Assembly: GCF_007280555.1 (NCBI RefSeq) | Contig: NZ_VKDB01000002.1 | Location: 186,001 to 250,000 of the forward strand | DNA length: 64,000 nucleotides | Direction: 5' to 3' | Source of the DNA: Deinococcus detaillensis | GTDB taxonomy: Bacteria; Deinococcota; Deinococci; Deinococcales; Deinococcaceae | Part shown: piece by piece, positions 45,496-54,740 of the stretch | Numbering within the stretch: position 1 is the stretch's first letter | Layout of the letters: each line of letters begins with the position of its first letter | The notes under the pieces: model-generated | The model's database searches: none | The model's input: the letters and a program-made list of their open reading frames with translations, nothing else | Told to the model about the DNA's origin: nothing | Program-made: the position numbers and the translations under genes

Positions 45496-46752
45496 TTAAC
45501 TCAGCTCCCGCCCGCGCCCCAGCTCCAGCAGCTTGTCGGCCAACCCGCCCCGGTAAGGCCGCGCCGACGGGGCGTTGCCTGAGGCGGCGTCCTGGGCGTC
45601 CCGGATCAAGCGGGTAAGTTCTTCGTTGAGATCCACCAAGTAGGGGTGCAAATCAAACAGCAGCTCGCGGTTGCTGCCTTTTTCTAAAGCGCTGAGCAAG
45701 CGGCGGTAAGCGGCTCGCCCGGCTTGTAACTGGGCCAAAGCGTCGGCTTGGCCTGAGTCCAGAGTCAGTTGCTCGGCGGCTCTGAGCAGCATCTCCGCAC
45801 GTGGCCCCAATCGGTGCGGCAAAAAGAGGGTGTCGGCCAAGAGGCGCAGGTCGCCCAGCTCGGCACCGGGGCCAAACTCCGGCAGCCAAGCTTTCAGTGC
45901 CCGCTCGCCCGATTCTTCGGCGTCCCACTCCGCGCCGCCCGCCGCGTAATCGGCCAAACTGTGCAGGCCCGCAAAATTCGGCTCGAAGGGGGTATTAGGA
46001 TTTGACAAAATGCCCGAGACTTCGCCCCGCAGCTCTGGCAGTCTGCCGCCGTATGGCCCCAAGTGCAGGCGGTGAATGGTGTAATCGCTGACGTGTAAGT
46101 TGTCCCAAATCAGCGGCTTACGCCCCAACACTTGCGCCACTTCGCGCACCGACTCGGCGCTGATGTGCGGCGAGACGATCAGCGGCCCTGTCCACAGCAC
46201 TTCGGTGCCGCCGTCTAAGCGGGCCACCTCGCGCAGATACGGCGACTCGGCCACCGAGGGCTGGGCCATCTCGCCGCAGTATTCGGTGGGGCAAAACAAA
46301 AACAGGCCGTCTATTCCCTGCGCCCGTAAATGCTGGCGAAGCGTGTGCGTGATGTCCACCTGCTCGGCGGCCTGCGCGGCCCGGTCGGCCTGATTAGGAA
46401 TGTCGTCAAATAGCAGGGCAAAGTCGCGCACGCCCAAAGAAACCATGGAGTCCATTTTGCTCAGCAGCGCGGCCCGATCAGCTTCATCTTGCCAGTTGAG
46501 ATCAAGGCCCGGAGCCAGCGCGTAGACAAAGTGCACGCCGCGCTGCTGGGCCGCCTTGACAAGTTCACCCAGCGAAAGCCGCTCGGTCTCGGGGTACGCC
46601 TCACGCCAGCGGGCACGGTGGTACAAATCATCTTTAGGTGCGTAGAGGTAAGTGTTCATGCTCCAGCCCTGCATCCAGCCGAGCAGCCGAGAGCGCTGAA
46701 ACGCCGTCCAGGGGCGGCCATAAAAGCCTTCAATCACGCCGAGCAGTTGCAT
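45496..46752 (-). CDS. Glycoside hydrolase family 84 beta-N-acetylglucosaminidase
   Basis: 418-residue enzyme. VIEGFYGRPWTAFQR and NTYLYAPKDDLYHRARWRE are the GH84 opening blocks, and the catalytic aspartate pair is D116-D117 in LLFDDIPN, used for substrate-assisted catalysis that needs the substrate's N-acetyl group. No signal peptide, so it should act on imported GlcNAc-containing molecules in the cytoplasm. The C-terminal third (about 290-418) is helical, as in bacterial O-GlcNAcase homologues. A GAGGAGG ribosome site precedes ATG 46752. It lies upstream of the transporter operon in the same direction. Confidence 0.9.
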   Translation of the reverse strand: MQLLGVIEGFYGRPWTAFQRSRLLGWMQGWSMNTYLYAPKDDLYHRARWREAYPETERLSLGELVKAAQQRGVHFVYALAPGLDLNWQDEADRAALLSKMDSMVSLGVRDFALLFDDIPNQADRAAQAAEQVDITHTLRQHLRAQGIDGLFLFCPTEYCGEMAQPSVAESPYLREVARLDGGTEVLWTGPLIVSPHISAESVREVAQVLGRKPLIWDNLHVSDYTIHRLHLGPYGGRLPELRGEVSGILSNPNTPFEPNFAGLHSLADYAAGGAEWDAEESGERALKAWLPEFGPGAELGDLRLLADTLFLPHRLGPRAEMLLRAAEQLTLDSGQADALAQLQAGRAAYRRLLSALEKGSNRELLFDLHPYLVDLNEELTRLIRDAQDAASGNAPSARPYRGGLADKLLELGRGRELS

Positions 46753-46900
46753 ATTTGTTCCTCCTCAATAGCTTTGTCCACCTGCACTGTGACGCTTCTG
46801 AGAACCCCGTCCAACTCGGAGCGCTTCACGGAGTCTTAGTCTTAAATGCTAATAGCAGGCAATAAAGAATATATATAATAGTGGCCGATACATTCCCCTC

Positions 46901-47965
46901 TCACCAGTTCTCCAGCTCATTCTTAAGCCCCTCATCCGCCCATTTGGCATAAATCTCCGCCGTCGCCACCGAAGCGTGTCCTAGATGGCGAGCCACATCT
47001 TGCAGCGAACGCCCCGATTTTACGAGGCGGGTGCCCGCGCTGTGACGCAGAGCGTGAAGAGATAAAAAAGGAACATTCGTCCGCAAGCAAATGCGGCGCA
47101 GACGTAAACGAGCCGCTTCAGGTGTACCGCCAACAACAAAAAGGTCAGCCGATTCGACTCGCCGCTCCAAGAGGGCCCGCTTGAGTGAAGCCGAGAGACT
47201 GACCCAACGCCGCTTATTGCCCTTGCCCAGTACCTGTAAGCGACTGGCTTCAAGTTCTACATCACTCCATTTGAGCTTGACCATCTCTGAAGCCCGCAGT
47301 CCAGCATGTGCACCGAGGAGAACGGTCACACGGTGTCGAGCGTCGCCGGTTTGCAGCAGCACTTCGATGGTAAGTTGCGGGTACGGAAAGCGTTTATCCC
47401 AGCGGGCCACTTGATCGGCCTTGACCTTCACATCGCGGAAAGGGTCGGCGTCAGTGGCATCCGCCCAGCGCAGCGCCCGGTATAAAGCCCGCGCTCCAGC
47501 CAAGTAAACATTGACCGAGGAAGTAGACAGCGGGCGCGGCCCAGACGCTGGCGCGGGGCGGCTGGTTCCCAACTTGGCGTCCGCTTTAGTTTTACGCTCC
47601 CGCTCAAGCACCAACAATCCGGCTTCGAGTTCACGGGCAAACAATGAGCCTTGATCAGCTTTAGGGCGCAGCAACCCCACCGCGTGCCGTTCAGTGAACA
47701 GCAGCCAGAAACGCAGGCCATTGCGGTAAGTTCGCAGGGTGTGGCGACTGCCTTGGGTGCTGTGCAAAGTGTGATGGGCCACCGTCAGTGACCATAGGCT
47801 CACCAGATCGCGGTCACGGGCAGCCCGCACCGCGTCGCGGCGACGCTGCTCCGGCTCCAGCCACAGCCGAGCCTGACTCAACGGCCCAGTTTCCAATAAC
47901 ACCAGACTGAAAGATGAAGAAGAACGATCTGCTTGAAGTTCAGGCCAGAGATCAGGATCACTCAT
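46901..47965 (-). CDS. Xer-type tyrosine recombinase
   Basis: 354 residues. N-terminal SAM-like core-binding region about 40-185. The catalytic domain holds the full set: R224 (HAGLRASEM), K249 (LGKGNKRR hairpin), H304 and R307 (LHALRHSAGT), H330 (LGHASV) and Y339 (AEIYAKW). Length and motif spacing fit Xer/integrase recombinases that resolve chromosome dimers or integrate elements. ATG 47965 is chosen; a GTG at 47983 would put the start inside the 28-base palindrome. A TATTAT box overlapping that palindrome suggests recombinase binding could also repress its own gene. Confidence 0.9.
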   Translation of the reverse strand: MSDPDLWPELQADRSSSSFSLVLLETGPLSQARLWLEPEQRRRDAVRAARDRDLVSLWSLTVAHHTLHSTQGSRHTLRTYRNGLRFWLLFTERHAVGLLRPKADQGSLFARELEAGLLVLERERKTKADAKLGTSRPAPASGPRPLSTSSVNVYLAGARALYRALRWADATDADPFRDVKVKADQVARWDKRFPYPQLTIEVLLQTGDARHRVTVLLGAHAGLRASEMVKLKWSDVELEASRLQVLGKGNKRRWVSLSASLKRALLERRVESADLFVVGGTPEAARLRLRRICLRTNVPFLSLHALRHSAGTRLVKSGRSLQDVARHLGHASVATAEIYAKWADEGLKNELENW

Positions 47966-47966
47966 T

Positions 47967-47994
47967 GCTTTTGATAATAACACTTATCAAAAGC
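47967..47994. other. dif-like recombination site beside the recombinase gene
   Basis: Two perfect 11-base arms, GCTTTTGATAA and TTATCAAAAGC, separated by the 6-base centre TAACAC. The 11-6-11 layout and the inner ATAA/TTAT ends are those of bacterial dif sites bound by Xer recombinases. It lies one base upstream of the start codon of a Xer-type gene and overlaps its probable -10 box, so an operator role is also possible. Confidence 0.6.
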
Positions 47995-48062
47995 ATGGAA
48001 AGCACAGACGAAGGTATTTCCCGAAACCGACATCTAATCCCCAAGCTGTCAAGCTGGGTAGA

Positions 48063-49196
48063 ATGAATAAACAAACCTCGTACTGGCAGCGCGGCTGTCT
48101 TCTGGTCGCCGCACTCGCTGCCGCATCAGCCTTGGCACAGAACGGTAGTCAAGTCCAACTTCTCAAAGTCGGCAGCGGATTTGAGCGCCCCACCAGTATC
48201 ACCAACGCTGCGGACGGTTCAGGGCGGCTGTTCGTGGTTGAACAAGGTGGACTGGTGAAGGTGCTGCGCGGCACTCAAGTCGAAGCGCAACCTTTCTTAG
48301 ACGTACGCAGCTTGACCCGTGCAGGCGGTGAGCGCGGCCTACTGGGACTGGCTTTCGATCCCAAATTTAGTCAGAACGGCAGACTTTTCGTGGACTACAC
48401 CAACCTCAACGGCGACACTGTTATTGCGCGGTATACCGCCGTGAGTGGCAAAGTGAGTCCCGCTTCAGCCAAAGTGCTGCTCACCATCAAGCAACCGTAC
48501 AGTAATCACAACGGCGGGCAGCTCGCCTTTGGACCAGACGGCTTTCTCTACATTGGCATGGGCGACGGCGGCAGCGGCGGCGATCCACAGAACAATGCCC
48601 AGAATTTGGGAAGTCTACTCGGCAAACTCTTGCGGCTGGACGTGCGCGGTGGAAGCTACACCGTTCCTAAAGACAATCCATTTGTCAACACAGCTGGAGC
48701 ACGCGGAGAGATTTTTGCTTACGGGCTGCGCAATCCTTGGCGCTTCAGCTTCAGCTCGGCCGGATTACTGATCGCCGATGTGGGCCAAAATAAATACGAA
48801 GAAATCAACTTTCTTCCAAAAGGCAGTGCGGGCGGTGAGAATTACGGCTGGCGTTTGAAGGAAGCTGCCGCTTGTTATCAGCCCGCTTCCAACTGCAACT
48901 CAGCCAAAACGAAGTTACAAGACCCTATCCTGAGTTATGACCACACCCAGGGCAACTCGGTAACGGGCGGTTATGTTTACCGGGGCCAAGTTTTACCAGC
49001 CCTGCGCGGTCAGTATATCTATGGCGATTTTGGCAGCGGCACCATCTGGGCCGCCGCACCAAGCGGCGCAAAGTGGAAGACCAACAAAGTGCTGGACACC
49101 GAATTGAGCATCGCGACTTTTGGTGAGAGCGAGGCAGGTGAGTTGTATTTGGCCGATTACGGATCAGGAACGGTCTACCAGTTTGTGGCGAAGTGA
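48063..49196 (+). CDS. Exported PQQ-type sugar dehydrogenase (GSDH/sorbosone dehydrogenase family)
   Basis: 377 residues with a signal peptide ending near ASALAQN. The six-bladed propeller blocks are GERGLLGLAFDPKFSQNGRLFV, SNHNGGQLAFGPDGFLYIGMGDGG, FAYGLRNPWRFSF, LLIADVGQNKYEEINF and GENYGWR. These match the soluble aldose dehydrogenase family (YliI/Asd-like), which oxidises aldose sugars in the periplasm with PQQ. No PQQ synthesis genes are in the window. Transcribed away from the recombinase gene. Confidence 0.88.
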   Translation: MNKQTSYWQRGCLLVAALAAASALAQNGSQVQLLKVGSGFERPTSITNAADGSGRLFVVEQGGLVKVLRGTQVEAQPFLDVRSLTRAGGERGLLGLAFDPKFSQNGRLFVDYTNLNGDTVIARYTAVSGKVSPASAKVLLTIKQPYSNHNGGQLAFGPDGFLYIGMGDGGSGGDPQNNAQNLGSLLGKLLRLDVRGGSYTVPKDNPFVNTAGARGEIFAYGLRNPWRFSFSSAGLLIADVGQNKYEEINFLPKGSAGGENYGWRLKEAAACYQPASNCNSAKTKLQDPILSYDHTQGNSVTGGYVYRGQVLPALRGQYIYGDFGSGTIWAAAPSGAKWKTNKVLDTELSIATFGESEAGELYLADYGSGTVYQFVAK

Positions 49197-49371
49197 AAGG
49201 GAAAAACGGGTACGGTGGATGGTGATCTAGAAAGCTTTACGGGATAAGGAAGGGCCGTGCGTACCGTTAGGCGTACGTTTATATATATTCTAACCAATAC
49301 GGCTTCACCACTGCACTATCTCGCAAAGCCAGACAGCCGCCGCTGGCCGAGCAAAAAGGCATAATGGCCGG

Positions 49372-50145
49372 GTGATTCAGCGTCTGCGGGACCAACTTTG
49401 GCCGATGTGTTGGCTCGGTTTACTGCTCGGTTTGGGCGGCTGGGTCAGTGCTGCCGACCCCATTTTTACCGGTACAGCGCCGCTTTCCGTGAGCAGCGTG
49501 GCCGACTCTGACCGCGACGGTTACCCTGACGCCGCCGAACTGGTGGGCCAAGACCGTGAGCGCTTCGCCGATTGGTTTGCCTCCATTGCCCAGAGCCAGT
49601 ATTACGGCATGAACAAAGACTGGCTGCCCGCTGACCGCGACTGCGGCGGGCTGCTGCGCTACGCTTTTATCAATGCCCTGATGCCACACAACGCCGCGTG
49701 GCGCTCCAAATTCAAGTTTTTGCCGCGTCCCCAATCAGGCGACGTGCAGGCTTTCGGGTACCCACTGCCGATCATCAGCCGCTCGGTGTTCCGCACAGCG
49801 GGCGGGGCTTATCAGGTGGGCGACATCGAGGCGGGCAAGCTGGTCGGGCGCACGGGGGTGCAGTACCTCGCAAACTATTCGATGGTCAGGGTTTCTCGGG
49901 AGATGGCGGCGGCCAAACGCGGCGACCTGCTGATTTTTATTCGGCCTGACTTGCGCTCGTATCACAGCATGGTGTACTTGGGCGGCGGCAACGTCGTCTA
50001 CCACACCGGGGCCAGCCCAGCCGAGGGCGGCGAGGTGCGGCTGCTGACCGTACAGAGCTTGCTGAGATACGCCGAGCGGGCCTTTCATCCGGCCAGCAGC
50101 AATCCCAACTTTCTGGGCGTCTACCGCTGGAAGATTTTGAATTAA
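49372..50145 (+). CDS. DUF1175 protein linked to alpha-2-macroglobulin (YfaT-like)
   Basis: 257 residues with a signal peptide ending near VSAADP. RERFADWFASIAQSQYY, then DRDCGGLLRYAFINAL and DLRSYHSMVYLGGGNVVYHTG match DUF1175, which occurs beside bacterial alpha-2-macroglobulins (E. coli yfaT next to yfaS). The D-C-G-G-L segment and later H-S-M-V-Y-L resemble the Cys and His motifs of NlpC/P60-like peptidases, so hydrolase activity on a cell-wall peptide or protein is conceivable. GTG 49372 lies six bases after CATAAT (49360-49365), a leaderless start. The alpha-2-macroglobulin gene follows after 146 bases. Confidence 0.82.
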   Translation: MIQRLRDQLWPMCWLGLLLGLGGWVSAADPIFTGTAPLSVSSVADSDRDGYPDAAELVGQDRERFADWFASIAQSQYYGMNKDWLPADRDCGGLLRYAFINALMPHNAAWRSKFKFLPRPQSGDVQAFGYPLPIISRSVFRTAGGAYQVGDIEAGKLVGRTGVQYLANYSMVRVSREMAAAKRGDLLIFIRPDLRSYHSMVYLGGGNVVYHTGASPAEGGEVRLLTVQSLLRYAERAFHPASSNPNFLGVYRWKILN

Positions 50146-50291
50146 CGCAGTGATGTGAGTGAGCGCAGCAAGCGAACTCTCACGCCCCCATAAAATAAAG
50201 ATGTGAGATAAAGACTTGCTTAAGAATGCGGCGCAAGACACGCTTGGCTTACACTGGGCAAAAGCACTTCACACCGCTCAAAGGGGCAAGC

Positions 50292-53200
50292 ATGCAAGGC
50301 AGACGGGTACAGCGCAAATGGCTCACCGGTGTTCTCCTCTCCACGGCTCTGGTGGCGGGTCTAGCGCCCGCACAGCGCAACGTATCGATTTACGGCGGCG
50401 TTTTTCAGGGGGGCCAGGCCGTCAAGGTGGAAGTCTACGCGCCTGCCGGAACGGTCTTCACCGTGCGGCGGGTACTCGACCCGGCCAGCTTGTTTGCCGC
50501 CTCGCCCGACCCGCACCAGCCCAAGCTCAACGCTTCGCAGCAGTCCGCGCCAATTCGCAGCGTGACCTTGCGGCGCAGAGACGACTCGCTCAACCTCGGC
50601 ACGCTTCCCAGCGGCGTTTACACGGTGGGCACCGGCAACCTCGCTGCCGTGGTGGTGGTGAGCAATCTGGGGTTGGTCGTCAAGCGCGACCAGAACCAAG
50701 TCTTGATCTATACCGCTGACCGGGCAAGCGGCCAGACACGGGCGGCCCAAGTCGCCCTGCTGGGCAGCAAACAGAGTGTGCAAGCCAGCGTGGACGGCGT
50801 GGCCCGCTTGACGCGCAAGGCCGACGCCAACAGCGACAAGGAAACCTACCTCGCCCATATCGGCAACGACTGGGCCATCAGCGGCGCGAACTGGAACAGC
50901 TACGCCGCTCCGCTGGTGCGCGGCTACGTCTACACCGACCGGCCCGTTTACCGCCCCGGCCAGCACGTGGATTTCAAAGCGGTGCTGCGGCAGGCTGGAA
51001 GCCTGGGGGCGCTGGCGGGTACTTCGGTGCGGGTGGTGATCAAGTCGCCCAACGACGACGAGGTGTTCAGAAAAACCCTGGTGACCGACGCGTTCGGCTC
51101 ACTGAATGCCGGACTGGATTTGCCGGCCGGAGCCAAACTGGGCGAGTATTATTTTTCCCTGTCACCCGAAGGAACAGACGACGACCAGACCGACATCAGC
51201 GGCAGTTTTCAGGTGGAAGCCTACCAGAAGCCCGAATACGCCGTGACCATCCAAGCCGACCGGCAGCGGGCGGTGCAGGGCGACAAAGTCAACGTCCGAA
51301 TCTCGGCCCGTTACCTGTTCGGGGGCAATGTCAGCGGAGCGATTGTCAATTACAACGTGACCCGCGCCCCGTATTATCCGCCCGGCTTTGACAGCGAGTA
51401 TCTATCGCCCGACTCGGCAGGCACGGATTACGGCTCGGACTTGGTGATTCAAGATCAAACGCGGCTCAACGCCAACGGTGATTTGGAGTTGACCTTACCA
51501 CTGGAAAAAGACGCGAGCGGCAACCCGGTCAGCTACCGGATCGAAGCCGAGGTGGAAGACGAATCGCGCCGCACCGTCAGCGCCCAGACCCGCGTGATCG
51601 CTTTTCCGGCCAGCTTGAATGTGGAGGCCGACACCGACGGCTATGTATACGGTGTGGGCAAACCGATTGGCGTGACGCTGGATACCCGCGACCTGAAAGA
51701 CGTGGGCCGCGCCGCGCCGGTCACACTGGATCTGGCGCGGCAGAGTTACGACTACGACAAGAAGAAAAAGACCTGGGTGCTGTCTGAAAAACGGCTCTCG
51801 CGCAGCCAGGTGCAGACTGGCGCAGACGGCAGAGCGGCCACCACCCTGAGTGCCCCGCGCGGCGGCGGCTACTTGCTGCGGGCCAGCGTCACCGACTCAC
51901 AGGGGCGCGTCAGCACTTTCGAGAACTTCGTGTGGGTGCTCAAGCCCGGCGAGGATTACGGCTGGAATTACCGCGACCTCTCGGTGAGGCTGGACAAAAA
52001 GAGCTACGCGCCGGGCGACACCGCCACCGTATTGGTGGGCAATCCGAAGCCGGGTGCGCCCGTTCTGGTGACGTTGGAAGGCGACAAACTCAGAAGCTCC
52101 ACGGTGCTGCGCGGCACGGGCGCAGTACTGACCTACTCGTTCCCGGTGACGGCGGACATGGCCCCCAATATCTACGTGGCAGCGGCAGCGCTGGGTGACG
52201 GGCAACTGTATAGCAACGACGCCCGCGTCAAAGTGCCGCGTGTGGGATCGGCGCTGACAGTGAAAGTTACGCCTGCCAAAGCCCGCTACGCGCCGGGCGA
52301 CACCGGCAAGCTCAGCGTAGACGTGAAGGACGCGGGCGGCAAAGGCGTGGCGGCCAATTTGGCGCTGGGCGTGGTGGATCAGGCGATTTATCTGGTGCAG
52401 CCCGATAACGCCACCCCGATTGCCCAGGTCTTTGACGCCCTGCGCGACAACGCGGTGGGCACCAATTCCAGCCTCAATTTTTACTTTTCACAGGTGGGAA
52501 CCACGGCGAACGCGCCAAAACCGGTGGCCACCAAACCCGCTTTTGCTCAGGACAAGCAGGCCCGCGCCGCCGACGCCAGCACCGCCGACAGCGTGACGCC
52601 GCGCCAAGATTTCAAAGACACGATTTTGTGGCTGCCCAATCTGATCACCGACGCGCAGGGCCACGCCGAAGTGGACGTGAAATTCCCCGACAACTTGACC
52701 ACCTGGATCGCCACCGCCCGCGCCCAGACGCAGCTTCCGCGCTTCGGGCAGGCCACGGCCAGCACCATGACCACCAAAGACGTGATCGCCCGCTTGACTT
52801 TGCCTACCTTTTTGGTGCGCGGCGACACGGTGACCCTTTCGGGAATCGTCAACAACACGCTGGGCAAGCCCGTGACCGGCAACGTCAACGCTGTTTTGAA
52901 TGGGCTGACTCCGCTCGGCGGCGCGGCGCTGACCCCAGCCGGCGCGGCCATCAACGTGGCGGCCAACGGGCGCGTCCGCAGCGACATGCAGGTGCGGGCA
53001 GGCAATGTCGGTACGGCGGACGTAACTTTCACGGCCCGTACAGGTTCCGGCAACGACGCCCTCAAACTGCCGCTGCCGGTCAAAGCTCGCGGCTACGAGG
53101 TCAGCCAAACGGCGGTAGGCAGCGCCTCTAACCCCAGCGTGACGCTCAACATTCCGGCGGACACCAACCTCAGCACGCTCGATCTGAGCCTCAGCCTGAC

Positions 53201-54734
53201 GCCTTCGCTGCTCTCAGCGGTGTCGCCCGCGCTGGAATACTTGGTGGGCTATCCCTACGGCTGCACCGAGCAGACCATGAGCCGCTTTTTGCCCGCGCTG
53301 CTGGCCAAGCAAAATCTGGGCAGCGCTGCCCTACCACAGAGTGTGCTAAAAAATCTGCCGGATATTGTCAGCAGCGGCTTGGCACGCCTGCAACTCTTCC
53401 AGCATGAAGACGGCGGCTGGAACTTCTGGCAGTGGGACGACAGCACCCTGGAGATGAGCGCTTACGTGGTGGAAGGCCTGCTGAGGGCCAAGCAACTTGG
53501 CGCAGCAGTGGACAACACCATGCTGGACAATGGCCTGAAGTACCTCACCAAAAATGCCAGCAACCCCAAAGCGCGGCAAGCCGAGCGGGCCAGCGCTTAC
53601 CGTGCCCTCGCGGACGCTGGACGGCTGGATTTGGCCGGACTCAATACTTTTGCCCGCCGCAAAGACCTCACGCCCTACGCGCTTGCCGAAACCGCTCTGG
53701 CACTGCAAAAACTGGGCCAGACTCAGGCCGCTAAAGACGTGCTCGACCGCCTCAAGGCCCAGCGTATCGGCAGCAACAACGGCTCGCTGATTCACTGGGA
53801 AACCCCCAAGCGCGGCAAAGTCTATTGGTACGACTTCTGGGATGACAACAGCGTGCAGGTCACGGCCACCGCCCTTGAAGCTTTGGCGCAACTGGAACCG
53901 AGCAGCCCACTGATTCCTAATATCTCCCAGTGGCTGCTCAGCAACCGGCGCGGCCCCAAGTGGCTCAGCACCCAGGACACCACCAGCGTGATTATCGCCG
54001 CACTCGCCCTGAAGCCGCCCACACCCGTCAGCAGTGAGGTCAAGGTGACGCTGGACGGCCAGAATGCCGGAAGCGCCACGCTCAGCGGCACCGAGGCGGC
54101 TACTCTGAAACTGAACACCAGCGGCCTCAAAGCCGGGCCACACACCGTCACGGTGCAGGGCGCTCCGGCGGGCCTGACCTTCAGCAGCCAGCTGAATTTC
54201 AGCCGCGAACCCGCCGAACTCCACGCCGACGCCAGCAAAGGCTTTGAGCTGCGCCGCGAGTATCAAAAACTCACCCCCATCTGGGACGAGAAAGGCAAGC
54301 GTTACACCTATCAGCGCACGCCGCTCCTGAAGGGCAATCAGTTGCAACCCGTCACGGTGGGCGACCTGATTCTGGTGACGCTGACCATCAAGCCGTCGCA
54401 GCAAAGCGCCCGCTACCTGCTCATCAGCGATCCGATTCCGGCAGGCATGAAAGCGCAAGACGAGCGCAGCCTCGCGATTGCCGGCCTCAAAGACCCTGAC
54501 GAATACAACTGGGAAGATTGGAATTACTGGTACGCCGGACGCGACCTCCTCGATGACCGGGTAGACCTTTATGCCGATTACTTGTCGGGCAAGCAGACCA
54601 TGACCTATGTGCTGCGTGCCCAGACGCCCGGCACCTTCACCGCCCTGCCCACCCACGCTTTCTTGATGTACGACTCCGACGTGGAAGGCTACGGCTCGGC
54701 GGCGACGTTCACGGTAAGAGATAGGGGGGAGTGA
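50292..54734 (+). CDS. Bacterial alpha-2-macroglobulin with thioester
   Basis: 1480-residue exported protease trap. The signal peptide ends near GLAPAQ; there is no lipobox cysteine, so it is soluble or held by other means. MG domains occupy most of residues 30-950 (VYTDRPVYRPGQHVDFKAVLR is the MG2-type segment). The thioester motif is intact: GC991TEQ in YPYGCTEQTMSRFLP, opening the alpha-helical TED domain. Family role: covalently capture attacking proteases in the envelope. ATG 50292 has AGGGG just upstream; a longer frame from 50226 lacks a ribosome site. Confidence 0.93.
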   Translation: MQGRRVQRKWLTGVLLSTALVAGLAPAQRNVSIYGGVFQGGQAVKVEVYAPAGTVFTVRRVLDPASLFAASPDPHQPKLNASQQSAPIRSVTLRRRDDSLNLGTLPSGVYTVGTGNLAAVVVVSNLGLVVKRDQNQVLIYTADRASGQTRAAQVALLGSKQSVQASVDGVARLTRKADANSDKETYLAHIGNDWAISGANWNSYAAPLVRGYVYTDRPVYRPGQHVDFKAVLRQAGSLGALAGTSVRVVIKSPNDDEVFRKTLVTDAFGSLNAGLDLPAGAKLGEYYFSLSPEGTDDDQTDISGSFQVEAYQKPEYAVTIQADRQRAVQGDKVNVRISARYLFGGNVSGAIVNYNVTRAPYYPPGFDSEYLSPDSAGTDYGSDLVIQDQTRLNANGDLELTLPLEKDASGNPVSYRIEAEVEDESRRTVSAQTRVIAFPASLNVEADTDGYVYGVGKPIGVTLDTRDLKDVGRAAPVTLDLARQSYDYDKKKKTWVLSEKRLSRSQVQTGADGRAATTLSAPRGGGYLLRASVTDSQGRVSTFENFVWVLKPGEDYGWNYRDLSVRLDKKSYAPGDTATVLVGNPKPGAPVLVTLEGDKLRSSTVLRGTGAVLTYSFPVTADMAPNIYVAAAALGDGQLYSNDARVKVPRVGSALTVKVTPAKARYAPGDTGKLSVDVKDAGGKGVAANLALGVVDQAIYLVQPDNATPIAQVFDALRDNAVGTNSSLNFYFSQVGTTANAPKPVATKPAFAQDKQARAADASTADSVTPRQDFKDTILWLPNLITDAQGHAEVDVKFPDNLTTWIATARAQTQLPRFGQATASTMTTKDVIARLTLPTFLVRGDTVTLSGIVNNTLGKPVTGNVNAVLNGLTPLGGAALTPAGAAINVAANGRVRSDMQVRAGNVGTADVTFTARTGSGNDALKLPLPVKARGYEVSQTAVGSASNPSVTLNIPADTNLSTLDLSLSLTPSLLSAVSPALEYLVGYPYGCTEQTMSRFLPALLAKQNLGSAALPQSVLKNLPDIVSSGLARLQLFQHEDGGWNFWQWDDSTLEMSAYVVEGLLRAKQLGAAVDNTMLDNGLKYLTKNASNPKARQAERASAYRALADAGRLDLAGLNTFARRKDLTPYALAETALALQKLGQTQAAKDVLDRLKAQRIGSNNGSLIHWETPKRGKVYWYDFWDDNSVQVTATALEALAQLEPSSPLIPNISQWLLSNRRGPKWLSTQDTTSVIIAALALKPPTPVSSEVKVTLDGQNAGSATLSGTEAATLKLNTSGLKAGPHTVTVQGAPAGLTFSSQLNFSREPAELHADASKGFELRREYQKLTPIWDEKGKRYTYQRTPLLKGNQLQPVTVGDLILVTLTIKPSQQSARYLLISDPIPAGMKAQDERSLAIAGLKDPDEYNWEDWNYWYAGRDLLDDRVDLYADYLSGKQTMTYVLRAQTPGTFTALPTHAFLMYDSDVEGYGSAATFTVRDRGE

Positions 54735-54740
54735 GAGGGG

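Noticed and set aside
46863..49295. Similar TTATATATATTCT sequences in opposite orientation around the recombinase and sugar dehydrogenase genes, as possible element ends
   Set aside because: The match is a low-complexity TATA run of about 13 bases with unrelated flanks; no attachment-site duplication or tRNA is visible.
50146..50225. Short repeated GAGCG/AGCAAGCGA-type segment (also near 25600-25640)
   Set aside because: The shared blocks are under 12 bases and not arranged as a palindromic repeat family within this window.
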